A stretch of 64,000 nucleotides of DNA from Carboxydothermus hydrogenoformans Z-2901 (lineage in GTDB: Bacteria; Bacillota; Z-2901; Carboxydothermales; Carboxydothermaceae). Both the position numbers and the translations under genes were made by a program. Below, in pieces: positions 47,305 through 55,088 of this stretch. Below the pieces are notes generated by a model that saw nothing but the letters and a program-made list of their open reading frames with translations, searched no databases and had not been told where the DNA came from. Positions within the stretch are counted from its first letter, which is position 1. Every line of letters starts with the position of its first letter. The stretch covers positions 2,115,001-2,179,000 of the forward strand of contig NC_007503.1 of NCBI RefSeq assembly GCF_000012865.1, given 5' to 3'.

Positions 47305-47697
47305 TTACCACACTAAATAAGTGGCAATACCAATGGCCAAAAGTTCTTGTTTATCATTATACACCTCTACTTCACCAACTACAACCCTGTTTCCCGTACT
47401 TACTCTCCGGGCACGAGCCACAATATCGCCGCCAAGGCCGGGTTTTAAGTAATTTACTTTCAGTTCAATAGTCGCCGTTTTTTGTCCCTCGGTCATTTGC
47501 GCCACCACCATCGCACCTACCGCCGCATCAATAATTGAAGCAAAAACACCCCCATGTACCACTCCAAAAGTTTGAAAGTGGTGCGGTTTTAAACTAATCT
47601 TTAATTCCGCTTCCTGGGGCGTTACCTTCACCGGTTCCATCCCCATAAAGCTCCAAAAAGTGTCGTCCCGCAAAAGTTTTAACAAATCTCCCTGCAT
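47305..47697 (-). CDS. PaaI-type hotdog thioesterase
   Basis: A 130-residue acyl-CoA thioesterase-like protein. The family core is FGVVHGGVFASIIDAAVGAM, with the HGG and acidic residue used in hydrolysis, followed by TIELKVNYLKPGLGGDIVAR. Substrate unknown; phenylacetyl-type and other acyl-CoAs are typical. It is near an acyl-CoA ligase but in a separate unit. Confidence 0.88.
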   Translation of the reverse strand: MQGDLLKLLRDDTFWSFMGMEPVKVTPQEAELKISLKPHHFQTFGVVHGGVFASIIDAAVGAMVVAQMTEGQKTATIELKVNYLKPGLGGDIVARARRVSTGNRVVVGEVEVYNDKQELLAIGIATYLVW

Positions 47698-47761
47698 TTT
47701 CCCCCTCTTTTCTCTATTTTTTTGCTAACCTAAAATTCGCCGCTGAACTTAATTCACCTTC

Positions 47762-47814
47762 TTGACTATTCCGATTTTTTTACTTATAATTAAATTGAAA
47801 ATGATTTTCAATTT
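47762..47814 (+). promoter_or_regulatory. Promoter with overlapping Fur box upstream of the iron permease
   Basis: -35 TTGACT (47762-47767) and -10 TATAAT (47785-47790) have a 17-nt spacer. Immediately downstream, AATTGAAAATGATTTTCAAT (47793-47812) is a near-perfect inverted repeat of the Fur type, placed over the transcription start, so the gene should be repressed by iron-loaded Fur. Confidence 0.8.
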
Positions 47815-47829
47815 CAAGGAGGTTTTTCT

Positions 47830-48957
47830 ATGGTTAAAAGATTTTCTTTAATAGTCGTTATTGTTACCCTGCTTACTTTTGTCTTTACCTTTCCCTCTTT
47901 TGCCGAAAACCCTATCGGAGAGTACCAAAATCTCTTAAAAAGCCTTTATCAAGAAGCCAAAGAAGGTGAATGGGGGGAGGCTCAGGAACTTGCTTCTAAA
48001 CTCCAAACTTTTTTTGAAAACGAGGAAAAAGAAATTAAAGAATTAAGCCCAAAACTTTATGAAGAATCGGAAGAATATTTGCCAAAAATTATCAAGTACG
48101 CTTCTAAAAAAGACTTCGAAGAGCTTTCCGAGTACTATGAGAAATTAACAGGAGCTTTTCCCTCCAGTGAAAAGAAAGAAGGTTTTGCCGGTCTTTTTGA
48201 TAGCGCTTTGATAATTCTCAGGGAAGGATTTGAAGCTTTTCTAATCATAGGCGCGCTCTGGGCGTTTTTGCAAAAAGCCGGACAGGAAAACCTTAAAGGA
48301 AGTCTTATCCTGGGTGCAGTTACAGGAGTAGCCGGTAGCATTGCTGTTGCTTTTTTCCTCCTATCCGCTGCCGGTAAAGCTCTACCTCCAGCGGCATTAG
48401 AAGGTTTATCCTCGATTATTGCAGCAGCTCTTCTTTTTTATGTAAGTTTCTGGCTTCTTTCCAAAGCAAGCACCCACAGGTGGGAAGAGTTCATTAAAAA
48501 TACCGCAAACCAGGCTTTAATCAGGAAAAGCTACTGGTCCTTTTTCGGCGTCTCATTTTTGGCGGTATTTCGGGAGGGTTTTGAAACTGTATTATTTTAC
48601 ACCGCTCTCTACCACCAGGTAAGCCCCTCAGGCTTCTGGAGCGGGCTTATTTCCGGTGCCCTTGGTCTTGTAGTATTAGTTTTTGCCATCGTTAAGCTCG
48701 GGGTAAAGATACCCCTTCGTCCCTTTTTCCTGGCTACCGGAATCCTCCTCTATTATCTAACCATTAAATTTGCCGGTTACGGCGTTCATGAGCTGGCAGA
48801 AATAGGCTGGATTTCGGAAACCAAGCTGGGTAATTTTAGCTTAAGCTTGCTTGGTTTTTACCCCACTTTAGAAAATTTAATTGTTCAGGGAATTCTGTTA
48901 GTAATAGGTATTTATGGAATTGGTAAAATCTTAACCAATCCCCCACAAGCCACTTAA
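47830..48957 (+). CDS. FTR1-family high-affinity iron permease
   Basis: A 375-residue membrane protein. A signal peptide (about residues 1-25) is followed by a helical extracytoplasmic domain of about 95 residues rich in Glu. The permease part has seven segments with two iron-binding REGFE motifs, ILREGFEAFLIIG near 135 and VFREGFETVLFYTALYHQ near 246. It imports ferrous or ferric iron, as in EfeU-type systems; the fused N-terminal domain may play the EfeO role. A Fur-type operator precedes it. Confidence 0.93.
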   Translation: MVKRFSLIVVIVTLLTFVFTFPSFAENPIGEYQNLLKSLYQEAKEGEWGEAQELASKLQTFFENEEKEIKELSPKLYEESEEYLPKIIKYASKKDFEELSEYYEKLTGAFPSSEKKEGFAGLFDSALIILREGFEAFLIIGALWAFLQKAGQENLKGSLILGAVTGVAGSIAVAFFLLSAAGKALPPAALEGLSSIIAAALLFYVSFWLLSKASTHRWEEFIKNTANQALIRKSYWSFFGVSFLAVFREGFETVLFYTALYHQVSPSGFWSGLISGALGLVVLVFAIVKLGVKIPLRPFFLATGILLYYLTIKFAGYGVHELAEIGWISETKLGNFSLSLLGFYPTLENLIVQGILLVIGIYGIGKILTNPPQAT

Positions 48958-48966
48958 ATAATTTTG

Positions 48967-48993
48967 AAAGGCGGCCAATGCCGCCTTTTTTCT
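48967..48993 (+). terminator. Intrinsic terminator after the iron permease gene
   Basis: AAAGGCGGC (48967-48975) and GCCGCCTTT (48980-48988) with a CAAT loop, followed by TTTCTTT. Confidence 0.92.
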
Positions 48994-49103
48994 TTGCAAA
49001 GGTGAAATTTAAAGAAATTTTTAGCAATAATTCATTTTTTAGTTTTAACCATTATTTTTGGCGCTTTTCTCTTATTTTTGACTATTTTTGACTTTTGCAT
49101 ATT

Positions 49104-49140
49104 GGTCAGGAAAGGTCAATAATTATAGGTGAAAGGTCAA
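49104..49140 (+). promoter_or_regulatory. CtsR-like operator repeats upstream of hsp20
   Basis: GGTCAGGAAAGGTCAAT (49104-49120) resembles the CtsR heptad repeat (GTCAAA-type heptads spaced by 3 nt), and AGGTGAAAGGTCAA follows at 49127-49140. The sites lie 47-83 nt before the Hsp20 start. Only consensus resemblance is claimed. Confidence 0.5.
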
Positions 49141-49186
49141 GGAAAGTTAAAATAAAATATAAAAAAGATACCCGGAGGTGGTTGGT

Positions 49187-49600
49187 ATGCTCATGAGATT
49201 TGATCCCTTCAAAGAAATCTTTGATTTAAATCGCTGGTTTGCCGAAGCCTTTACTCCAATTAACAGAAGCCTTTCTCTACCAAGAGTTGACATCTTAGAT
49301 AACGGAGATGAGCTTTTAGTTAAAGCAGAGCTTCCAGGTATTGAAGATAAGAACCAAATCGAACTCTACGTCCAAAACGATTATTTAATCATTAAAGGTC
49401 AGGTTCAGGATGAAACCGAAGCCAAAACCGACAGATACTATCGCAAAGAAAGATTCACCGGTAGCTTTGAAAGGGTAGTTTACCTGCCGGTGGAAGTGGA
49501 ACCTGCCAAAGCCACTGCTGAATATAAAAACGGCATTTTAAACATCAAGCTTAAAAAAGCCCAAGGTAACCCCCAGGGATTTAAAGTAGATATCAACTAA
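49187..49600 (+). CDS. Small heat shock protein Hsp20
   Basis: ATP-independent holdase chaperone, 137 residues from the ATG at 49187 (GGAGG 8 nt before). The alpha-crystallin domain runs from LPRVDILDNGDELLVKAELP to AEYKNGILNIKLKKA, with the diagnostic A-x-Y-x-NGIL-type ending. The N-terminus (FDPFKEIFDLNRWF) is typical of Firmicute Hsp20. A second Hsp20 gene lies at 51842 on the other strand. Confidence 0.95.
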   Translation: MLMRFDPFKEIFDLNRWFAEAFTPINRSLSLPRVDILDNGDELLVKAELPGIEDKNQIELYVQNDYLIIKGQVQDETEAKTDRYYRKERFTGSFERVVYLPVEVEPAKATAEYKNGILNIKLKKAQGNPQGFKVDIN

Positions 49601-49616
49601 TCCCCCCTCCCTCCTT

Positions 49617-49652
49617 CCCCGAAGATTTACCGCTTCGGGGTTTTTTCTTTTT
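49617..49652 (+). terminator. Intrinsic terminator after hsp20
   Basis: CCCCGAAG (49617-49624) and CTTCGGGG (49633-49640) followed by TTTTTTCTTTTT. Confidence 0.93.
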
Positions 49653-49696
49653 AAAAAATATGTTTTAATAGTAATGTTGGACGGGAGGGAGAATAT

Positions 49697-50869
49697 TTGA
49701 ATTATAATTATAACAAAATTCGTTATGCGATTGCTTTTGGCCATTTCTGGATAGATTTTTACGCCAACGTCTTAGCTTCTACCATGTACCTTTTAGCCCG
49801 GGACTTACACTTAAGCCTTACCCGCCAGGGAATTCTGGTAGCGGTTGTTTCGTTTGCCGGTTCGGTCATGCAACCGTACCTGGGTTATCTGGTGGATAAA
49901 AAAGGAAAAAGCACCCATCTCTTATTCAGCCTTTTGCTAATGGGATTACTTACTACCGCCACCGGACTGTTTCAAAATTTTTATCCCGTTTTAATCCTTT
50001 TTACCCTCGGCGCCTTAGGCTCAGCCCTTTATCACCCCTTAGGGTCTGTGCTTACAACCAGCATCAGCGAAAAGAAAAACACCGCTGTTTCTTTTTACGT
50101 CACCTGGGGAAATATCGGCTACTCCATAGCCCCGGTAATTCTGGTGCCGGTGGTAGAAGCTTTGGGACGAAAAGGGCTTTTACTTTTTTCTCTGCCTATG
50201 TTTTTAGCACTAATATTCCTCTATTTATCAAAAAGCCACCAGCTACCCCTTCCCCACGAAGAGCGTAAAGAAACTCTACCCTCCTTTCGGGCCACGATTA
50301 AAAGCGCCTTTACCGGCCTTCTGCTTTTAAACTTAATCGTTTGGGGCCGTGCCTGGATCCAGGTAGCCCTTGGCAACTATTCCATTCAGTATTTCCTGCA
50401 TCAGGGGCTTTCGGCCAACCAGAGCAGTATCCTTCTTTCGGCTTATCTTTTGGCCGGAACAGCAGGGGTGGTAGCGGGTGGTTTTGTAAGTGAAAAGCAC
50501 GGAGAAAGGTTTACCCTGCTTGCTACTTTCCTTTTGTCCGGAGCTACGTTAATAATGATGTTTTTCACTCCACCACCTTTTTCTTATCTTGGCATGCTTA
50601 TAACCGGCTTTCTTTTAAACATGTCCTTCCCGGCCACCATCGTTATGGGGCAAAACTTAATCCCGGAAAACGCCGGAATGGTTTCCGGGATGATGATGGG
50701 GCTGGCTTTTGGTCTTGGCGGTATGGGTGCTATGCTTACCGGTACGGTGGCTGATTATACCAGTCTTGCTTTTTCTTTAAAACTGTTGGTGGTGATTCCC
50801 TTTATTATCTCCGCTTTAACGTTAGTTTATTTTCAAAAAATTTCCCTGCCTAAACCCAAAATAAAATAA
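49697..50869 (+). CDS. MFS transporter, fosmidomycin-resistance (Fsr)-like
   Basis: A 390-residue, twelve-segment major facilitator. The TTG start follows GGGAGGGAG. The N-terminal AIAFGHFWIDFYANVLASTM and GSALYHPLGSVLTTSISEKK are characteristic of the Fsr branch of drug exporters. Substrate unknown; the family exports fosmidomycin in Escherichia coli. The following degV gene is on the same strand with a 66-nt gap. Confidence 0.88.
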   Translation: MNYNYNKIRYAIAFGHFWIDFYANVLASTMYLLARDLHLSLTRQGILVAVVSFAGSVMQPYLGYLVDKKGKSTHLLFSLLLMGLLTTATGLFQNFYPVLILFTLGALGSALYHPLGSVLTTSISEKKNTAVSFYVTWGNIGYSIAPVILVPVVEALGRKGLLLFSLPMFLALIFLYLSKSHQLPLPHEERKETLPSFRATIKSAFTGLLLLNLIVWGRAWIQVALGNYSIQYFLHQGLSANQSSILLSAYLLAGTAGVVAGGFVSEKHGERFTLLATFLLSGATLIMMFFTPPPFSYLGMLITGFLLNMSFPATIVMGQNLIPENAGMVSGMMMGLAFGLGGMGAMLTGTVADYTSLAFSLKLLVVIPFIISALTLVYFQKISLPKPKIK

Positions 50870-50935
50870 TTTTTGACATATTTAGATTTTTCCTGTATAT
50901 TTAAGTTAAATTTATTTTTTTGGAGGTTTTGCGAT

Positions 50936-51784
50936 TTGCGCAAGTTTAAGATTTTCACCGATAGTACCCTGGATTTACCCGAAGAAATTTTAAACGAAGA
51001 GGGAATTGAGATTATTCCTCTTTCCGTTCATTTTCCCGACGGCAAGAGCTATCTTGATCGCCTGGAAATTTCCGCTAAAGAGTTTTTAGCCAGGATGAAA
51101 GAATACGTCGAATTACCTAAAACCAGTCAACCATCCCCCCATCACTTTTTAGAAGCTTTTAAAAATGCCGTACACCAATTGGAAAACGTCGGCGAGGTAG
51201 TTTTTTTAGGGGTTTCGTCCCGGCTTTCCGGAACCTTTCAAACTGCTAAAATGGCTGCAGAAATGGTCAGCAAAAAAATCACCGTTATTGATTCAAAAAC
51301 TGGGTCCCTGGGACTTGGGATTTTAGCCTTAAAGGTTGCGGAATGGTTAAAAGAAGGGATAAACCGGGAAGAACTTTTACACCGGATAGAAAAATTTAAA
51401 GAAGAGCATCGGCTCTTTTTTACCGTGGAAACCATGGAAAACCTGGTCAAAGGCGGGCGGATTTCCCGGATGAAAGAAAAGGTAGCTAATTTTTTAAATA
51501 TAAAACCTATCTTTCACCGGACACCTGAAGGCGAAATAGCTCATTTAGAAAATGTCCGGGGGCGAAAAAGAGCCATCCAGAGACTAATTGAGCTTGCCGA
51601 ACAACATGGGAAAGATTTTGAACAAAAAATTGTCGGTATAACTCACGCCGGCGCTTTGGAAGAGGCGCTTTTGTTGAAGGAAAAACTTCTGGAACGGTTA
51701 AAGCCGAAAAAAATTATCCTTTCCGAATTAAGTCCAGCACTGGCCACCCATGGCGGAGAAGGTACTTTACTGGTGACTTATTAA
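50936..51784 (+). CDS. DegV family fatty-acid-binding protein
   Basis: The TTG at 50936, after GGAGG, gives 282 residues, the family size. DegV/FakB-type features are KIFTDSTLDLPEE at the N-terminus, LPKTSQPSPHHFLEAF near 59, VFLGVSSRLSGTFQTAKMAA near 85 and VIDSKTGSLGLGILAL. Such proteins bind fatty acids and present them to the FakA kinase; no fakA is nearby. Confidence 0.92.
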   Translation: MRKFKIFTDSTLDLPEEILNEEGIEIIPLSVHFPDGKSYLDRLEISAKEFLARMKEYVELPKTSQPSPHHFLEAFKNAVHQLENVGEVVFLGVSSRLSGTFQTAKMAAEMVSKKITVIDSKTGSLGLGILALKVAEWLKEGINREELLHRIEKFKEEHRLFFTVETMENLVKGGRISRMKEKVANFLNIKPIFHRTPEGEIAHLENVRGRKRAIQRLIELAEQHGKDFEQKIVGITHAGALEEALLLKEKLLERLKPKKIILSELSPALATHGGEGTLLVTY

Positions 51785-51790
51785 AAATAA

Positions 51791-51837
51791 GGGGACGGTT
51801 CAGAGCAGCAAAATGGATGCTTTAAGAACCGTCCCTT
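51791..51837. repeat. REP-like inverted repeat (GGGGACGGTTC type)
   Basis: GGGGACGGTTC (51791-51801) pairs with GAACCGTCCCT (51826-51836) around a 24-nt loop. Located between the convergent degV and hsp20 genes. The form is that of dispersed palindromes seen in many Clostridia-like genomes; it may also end transcription. Confidence 0.6.
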
Positions 51838-51841
51838 CCGT

Positions 51842-52279
51842 TTACTGTATTTCTATGCGGCGGGCCCGGGGATTGTTTTTGCCGGATTTTTTCATCCGCA
51901 CCTCTAAAATGCCGTTTTGGTAAGAAGCCCGGGCATGATCCGGTTCAACTTCCGCCGGTAAAGCGATAGTTCTTGAAAATTTGCCGTAATAACGTTCACT
52001 CCGGTAAAACCGCTCTTGCTTTCTCTCCCGTTCATCCCGGATCTCGCCTCTTAAGGTAAGGCTTTCCGGCTCCACGATTACTTCAAGGTCTTCTTTGGCA
52101 TTTAGTCCCGGTATTTCCGCCCGAACAACTACGTCTGCCCCTTCTTCAAAAATTTCCACCCGCGGGCTAAAGAGTCTTGCAGGGTTAAAGGGTTCCAAAA
52201 AATCTCCCCGTTCAAAAAACCGTTCCATCTGGTTTTTAAAATTTAACATTTCCCGCCAGGGATCAAAAGGTATAAGCAT
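51842..52279 (-). CDS. Small heat shock protein Hsp20 (second copy)
   Basis: A 145-residue alpha-crystallin-domain chaperone. Features are FSPRVEIFEEGADVVVRAEI, PGLNAKEDLEV, and the end ASYQNGILEVRMKKSGK. It is more acidic at the N-terminus than the copy at 49187. Its ribosome binding site GGAGG lies inside a hairpin, suggesting heat-controlled translation. It lies 52 nt after metQ on the same strand. Confidence 0.94.
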   Translation of the reverse strand: MLIPFDPWREMLNFKNQMERFFERGDFLEPFNPARLFSPRVEIFEEGADVVVRAEIPGLNAKEDLEVIVEPESLTLRGEIRDERERKQERFYRSERYYGKFSRTIALPAEVEPDHARASYQNGILEVRMKKSGKNNPRARRIEIQ

Positions 52280-52285
52280 TTTCTC

Positions 52286-52310
52286 ACCTCCATTTAATTA
52301 GCATGGAGGC
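52286..52310 (-). promoter_or_regulatory. Hairpin sequestering the hsp20 ribosome binding site (RNA thermometer candidate)
   Basis: On the minus strand CCTCCAT (52303-52309) pairs with ATGGAGG (52287-52293) around a 9-nt loop. The GGAGG ribosome binding site of the Hsp20 gene is fully inside the stem, 6 nt before the ATG. On the plus strand the same hairpin is followed by a T-run and could be a terminator, so the reading is not unique. Confidence 0.45.
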
Positions 52311-52331
52311 TTTTTTATTTTTTATACGAAA

Positions 52332-53129
52332 TTAATTTAAAGGCACCACCGCACCATTGTATTTTTCATTGATAAACTTCTTGATTTCTTCGGACTTTAA
52401 AGCTTCCGACAGTTTTTTAATTTCTTCGCGATTTTCATCGCCTTTGCGCACAGCCAAAACGTTGCCAAAAGTCTCGGCCGCTTCCGAATTGGCATCTTCG
52501 GCAATTAACGCATCTTTAGGAGTAAGCTTAGCTTCCTGGGCATAGTTGCCGTTAATCACCGCTCCATCAAGGTCATCCAGGGACCGCGGCAGCTGGGCTG
52601 CTTCTAATTCCACCACTTCCACTTTCTTGGAAGTTATATCCTTTACCGTTGCTTTGATCCCCACACCCGGTTTTAAGGTAATAAGCCCTGCTTTTTCCAA
52701 GAGAGCCAAAGCCCGCCCACCGTTGGTAGGATCGTTCGGAATACCAATTTTGGCTCCCGGTTTAAACTCGTCAATACTCTTTACCTTTTTGGAATAAAGC
52801 CCCATCGGCTCAAAATGGACTTTTACCGTCCAGGTAAGGTTAAGCCCCCGGTCTTTATTAAATTGCTCTAAATACGGGACGTGCTGAAAATAGTTGGCAT
52901 CCAGCTCTTTTTCCGCCAAAGCGATATTGGGCTTTACATAGTCGGTAAACTCGATAATCTCCAGTTTGATGCCTTCCTTTTCTAAAATCGGCTGCACCTG
53001 CCGTAAAATTTCCGCGTGAGGTACCGGGGTCGCCCCAACTTTTAAAACTTTTTCGGTAGCTTTTTGGCTTCCGCAGCCAAAAAGGCCCAGAGTTAAAATT
53101 AGCACTAAGGCTACCAAAACTTTTTTCAT
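52332..53129 (-). CDS. metQ: Methionine ABC transporter substrate-binding lipoprotein
   Basis: NlpA-family lipoprotein, 265 residues. The signal peptide ends in the lipobox LFGCGSQ. The mature part has VGATPVPHAEILRQVQPIL, YVKPNIALAEKELDANYFQH and NDPTNGGRALALLEKAGLI, all typical of MetQ. Third gene of metN-metI-metQ under a SAM riboswitch, which supports methionine as substrate. Confidence 0.95.
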   Translation of the reverse strand: MKKVLVALVLILTLGLFGCGSQKATEKVLKVGATPVPHAEILRQVQPILEKEGIKLEIIEFTDYVKPNIALAEKELDANYFQHVPYLEQFNKDRGLNLTWTVKVHFEPMGLYSKKVKSIDEFKPGAKIGIPNDPTNGGRALALLEKAGLITLKPGVGIKATVKDITSKKVEVVELEAAQLPRSLDDLDGAVINGNYAQEAKLTPKDALIAEDANSEAAETFGNVLAVRKGDENREEIKKLSEALKSEEIKKFINEKYNGAVVPLN

Positions 53130-53148
53130 TTTAACTCCTCCTCCTTAA

Positions 53149-53796
53149 TTATTTTGTTTTATATTTACGGGCCAAAAAATTGCCCGTAGCCTGCACAATC
53201 TCCACCAGAGCTACCAAAATAGCCACGGTTATGAGCATCACATCCGTTTGAAAGCGCATATAACCATACCGGACACCGAGGTCGCCCAGCCCTCCTCCAC
53301 CAATGGCTCCGGCCATGGCCGAATACCCGATTATAGCTATTGCAGTATTGGTTAAACTCAAAATAATTCCGGCTCGGGCTTCCGGCAAAAGTACTTTGAA
53401 AATTACCTGCCGGTTATTTGCCCCCATGGCCCGGGCCGCTTCTACCACTCCGGGGTCAACTTCCCTGAGATTGGCCTCAATTAACCGGGCAACAAAAGGC
53501 GCCGCCCCTATTGTTAAGGGTACTATCGCTGCGCTGCTACCGATAGAGGTCCCGGCAATAAGCCGGGTTAAAGGAGTTACCGCCAGCATCAGAATTACAA
53601 AAGGCGCCGAACGCAGGACATTTACTACCGAACCCAGAATGCTGTAAATTACCGGATTGGGCATTATCCCACCATTTGAAACGGCATTTAAGAGAACTCC
53701 CACCGGAATACCAATTACCGCTGCAAAGAAAAGAGATACTCCGGTCATATAAAGGGTTTCATAGGTAGCCTTCAGGATTTCCGGCCAGTATTCCAC
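53149..53796 (-). CDS. metI: Methionine ABC transporter permease
   Basis: A 215-residue permease with five segments. The EAA loop is EAARAMGANNRQVIFKVLLP near 140, and NVLRSAPFVILMLAVTPLTR and GYSAMAGAIGGGGLGDLG are MetI hallmarks. It lies 2 nt downstream of metN and 19 nt upstream of metQ. Confidence 0.95.
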   Translation of the reverse strand: MEYWPEILKATYETLYMTGVSLFFAAVIGIPVGVLLNAVSNGGIMPNPVIYSILGSVVNVLRSAPFVILMLAVTPLTRLIAGTSIGSSAAIVPLTIGAAPFVARLIEANLREVDPGVVEAARAMGANNRQVIFKVLLPEARAGIILSLTNTAIAIIGYSAMAGAIGGGGLGDLGVRYGYMRFQTDVMLITVAILVALVEIVQATGNFLARKYKTK

Positions 53797-53798
53797 TT

Positions 53799-54812
53799 CT
53801 ACACCACCTCCAGCTTCACCGAAAGCTCGTGCAAAATTTGCCGGACCTTGTCTCGTCTGTTTTCATCCCCGAAAATCTCTACCGCCAAAATTCCGTAGGG
53901 AACGTCTTTTAAATGTCCGATATTGCCGTAAAGGATGCTTAACTCCACACCCGTTTCTTTGATTATCCTGGATACCACCGGCTCATTGGCGGTATTGCCG
54001 GCAAAGCGCAGCAAGAGCACTTCCCGGTCAGGTCTTCTGGTCCGGGCATGGGCTAAAACCTCTTCCGGTAATTCCTTGCTGATTACGGTGTTAACAAACT
54101 CTTTGGTAATGGGATGCCAGGGATTTAAAAAGACATCGGTTACTACCCCTTCTTCTACCACCCGGCCGTTGTCCATTACCGCCACCCGATCGCAGATTTC
54201 GGTAATCACCCGCATTTCATGGGTAATGATAACTATAGTAATCCCCAGCTTTTGGTTAATTTCTGCCAGTAACTTTAGAATTTGTCCCGTCGTTTGCGGA
54301 TCCAAAGCAGAAGTGGGTTCATCACAGAGAAGAATTTTCGGGTTTGCGGCAATCGCCCGGGCAATCCCCACCCGTTGTTTTTGTCCGCCGGAAAGTTCTC
54401 TTGGATAGCTCTCCGCTTTATCCAAAAGCCCCACCAGCTCCAGGACTTCCATAACCCGCTTCTTTATCTGTTCCCTGGGATAGCCCCCTATCTCCAGGGG
54501 AAAAGCTACGTTCCCAAAAACGGTGCGGGAATCCAAGAGGTTAAAATGCTGAAAGATCATCCCGATTTTTTGCCGCAAATTTAGAAGTTCTTTACTTGAT
54601 AGCCGTGTGATTTCCACGCCATCCACCCAAACTTCACCGGAAGTAGGCCGGACAAGCCCGTTTATTGCCCGCAGTAACGATGACTTTCCGGCGCCCGATA
54701 AGCCGATGATGCCAAAAATTTCACCTTTTTTTATTTCTAAACTGACATTATCCACCGCTTTTACCTTTCTTTTCCCCGGATACGTAATTTCCAGGTTTTT
54801 AATAATAATCAC
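53799..54812 (-). CDS. metN: Methionine ABC transporter ATP-binding protein
   Basis: ATPase of the MetNIQ importer, 337 residues from the GTG at 54812 (AGAGGTGG upstream). Walker A is GLSGAGKSSLLRAI near 37, the signature is LSGGQKQRVGIARAI near 140 and Walker B is ILLCDEPTSALD near 160. The C-terminal 90 residues form the NIL regulatory domain, which binds methionine and inhibits transport. First gene of the operon. Confidence 0.96.
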   Translation of the reverse strand: MIIIKNLEITYPGKRKVKAVDNVSLEIKKGEIFGIIGLSGAGKSSLLRAINGLVRPTSGEVWVDGVEITRLSSKELLNLRQKIGMIFQHFNLLDSRTVFGNVAFPLEIGGYPREQIKKRVMEVLELVGLLDKAESYPRELSGGQKQRVGIARAIAANPKILLCDEPTSALDPQTTGQILKLLAEINQKLGITIVIITHEMRVITEICDRVAVMDNGRVVEEGVVTDVFLNPWHPITKEFVNTVISKELPEEVLAHARTRRPDREVLLLRFAGNTANEPVVSRIIKETGVELSILYGNIGHLKDVPYGILAVEIFGDENRRDKVRQILHELSVKLEVV

Positions 54813-54831
54813 TGTTACCACCTCTTTTGCA

Positions 54832-54864
54832 AAAAAATAACCCCCTTCCGGTTAGAAGAGGGTT
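54832..54864 (-). terminator. SAM-riboswitch terminator
   Basis: Minus-strand stem AACCCTCTTC (54855-54864) with GAAGGGGGTT (54839-54848), one G-U pair, followed by ATTTTTTT. It lies between the S-box aptamer and metN and would form when SAM is bound. Confidence 0.88.
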
Positions 54865-54873
54865 TTACTCCTC

Positions 54874-54978
54874 CTCTTATCTCCCGGAATTTAATCCGCA
54901 GGAATTGGCACCATTGCCAAAAATATGGCCGGTTGCCGGGCTTCATTGGGCCAGTCCCTCCGCCACTCTTGATAAGAG
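54874..54978 (-). ncRNA. SAM-I riboswitch (S-box)
   Basis: On the minus strand the P1 stem CTCTTATC/GATAAGAG (54971-54978 with 54874-54881) closes an S-box: AGAGTGGCGGAGGGACTGGC, then CCAATGAAGCCCGGCAACC and GGTGCCAATTCCTGC follow as in the consensus. It controls metNIQ as an OFF switch when SAM is abundant. Confidence 0.96.
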
Positions 54979-55088
54979 GCGATCTATGTCATCGCCGCTA
55001 TTTAGTTCGCATTAAACTGAGTTTGATTTTAAATTCGAAACTACCACCTGTCAAGTCCCTCTGAAAAAGTTTTAATTTTTTAAATTTT

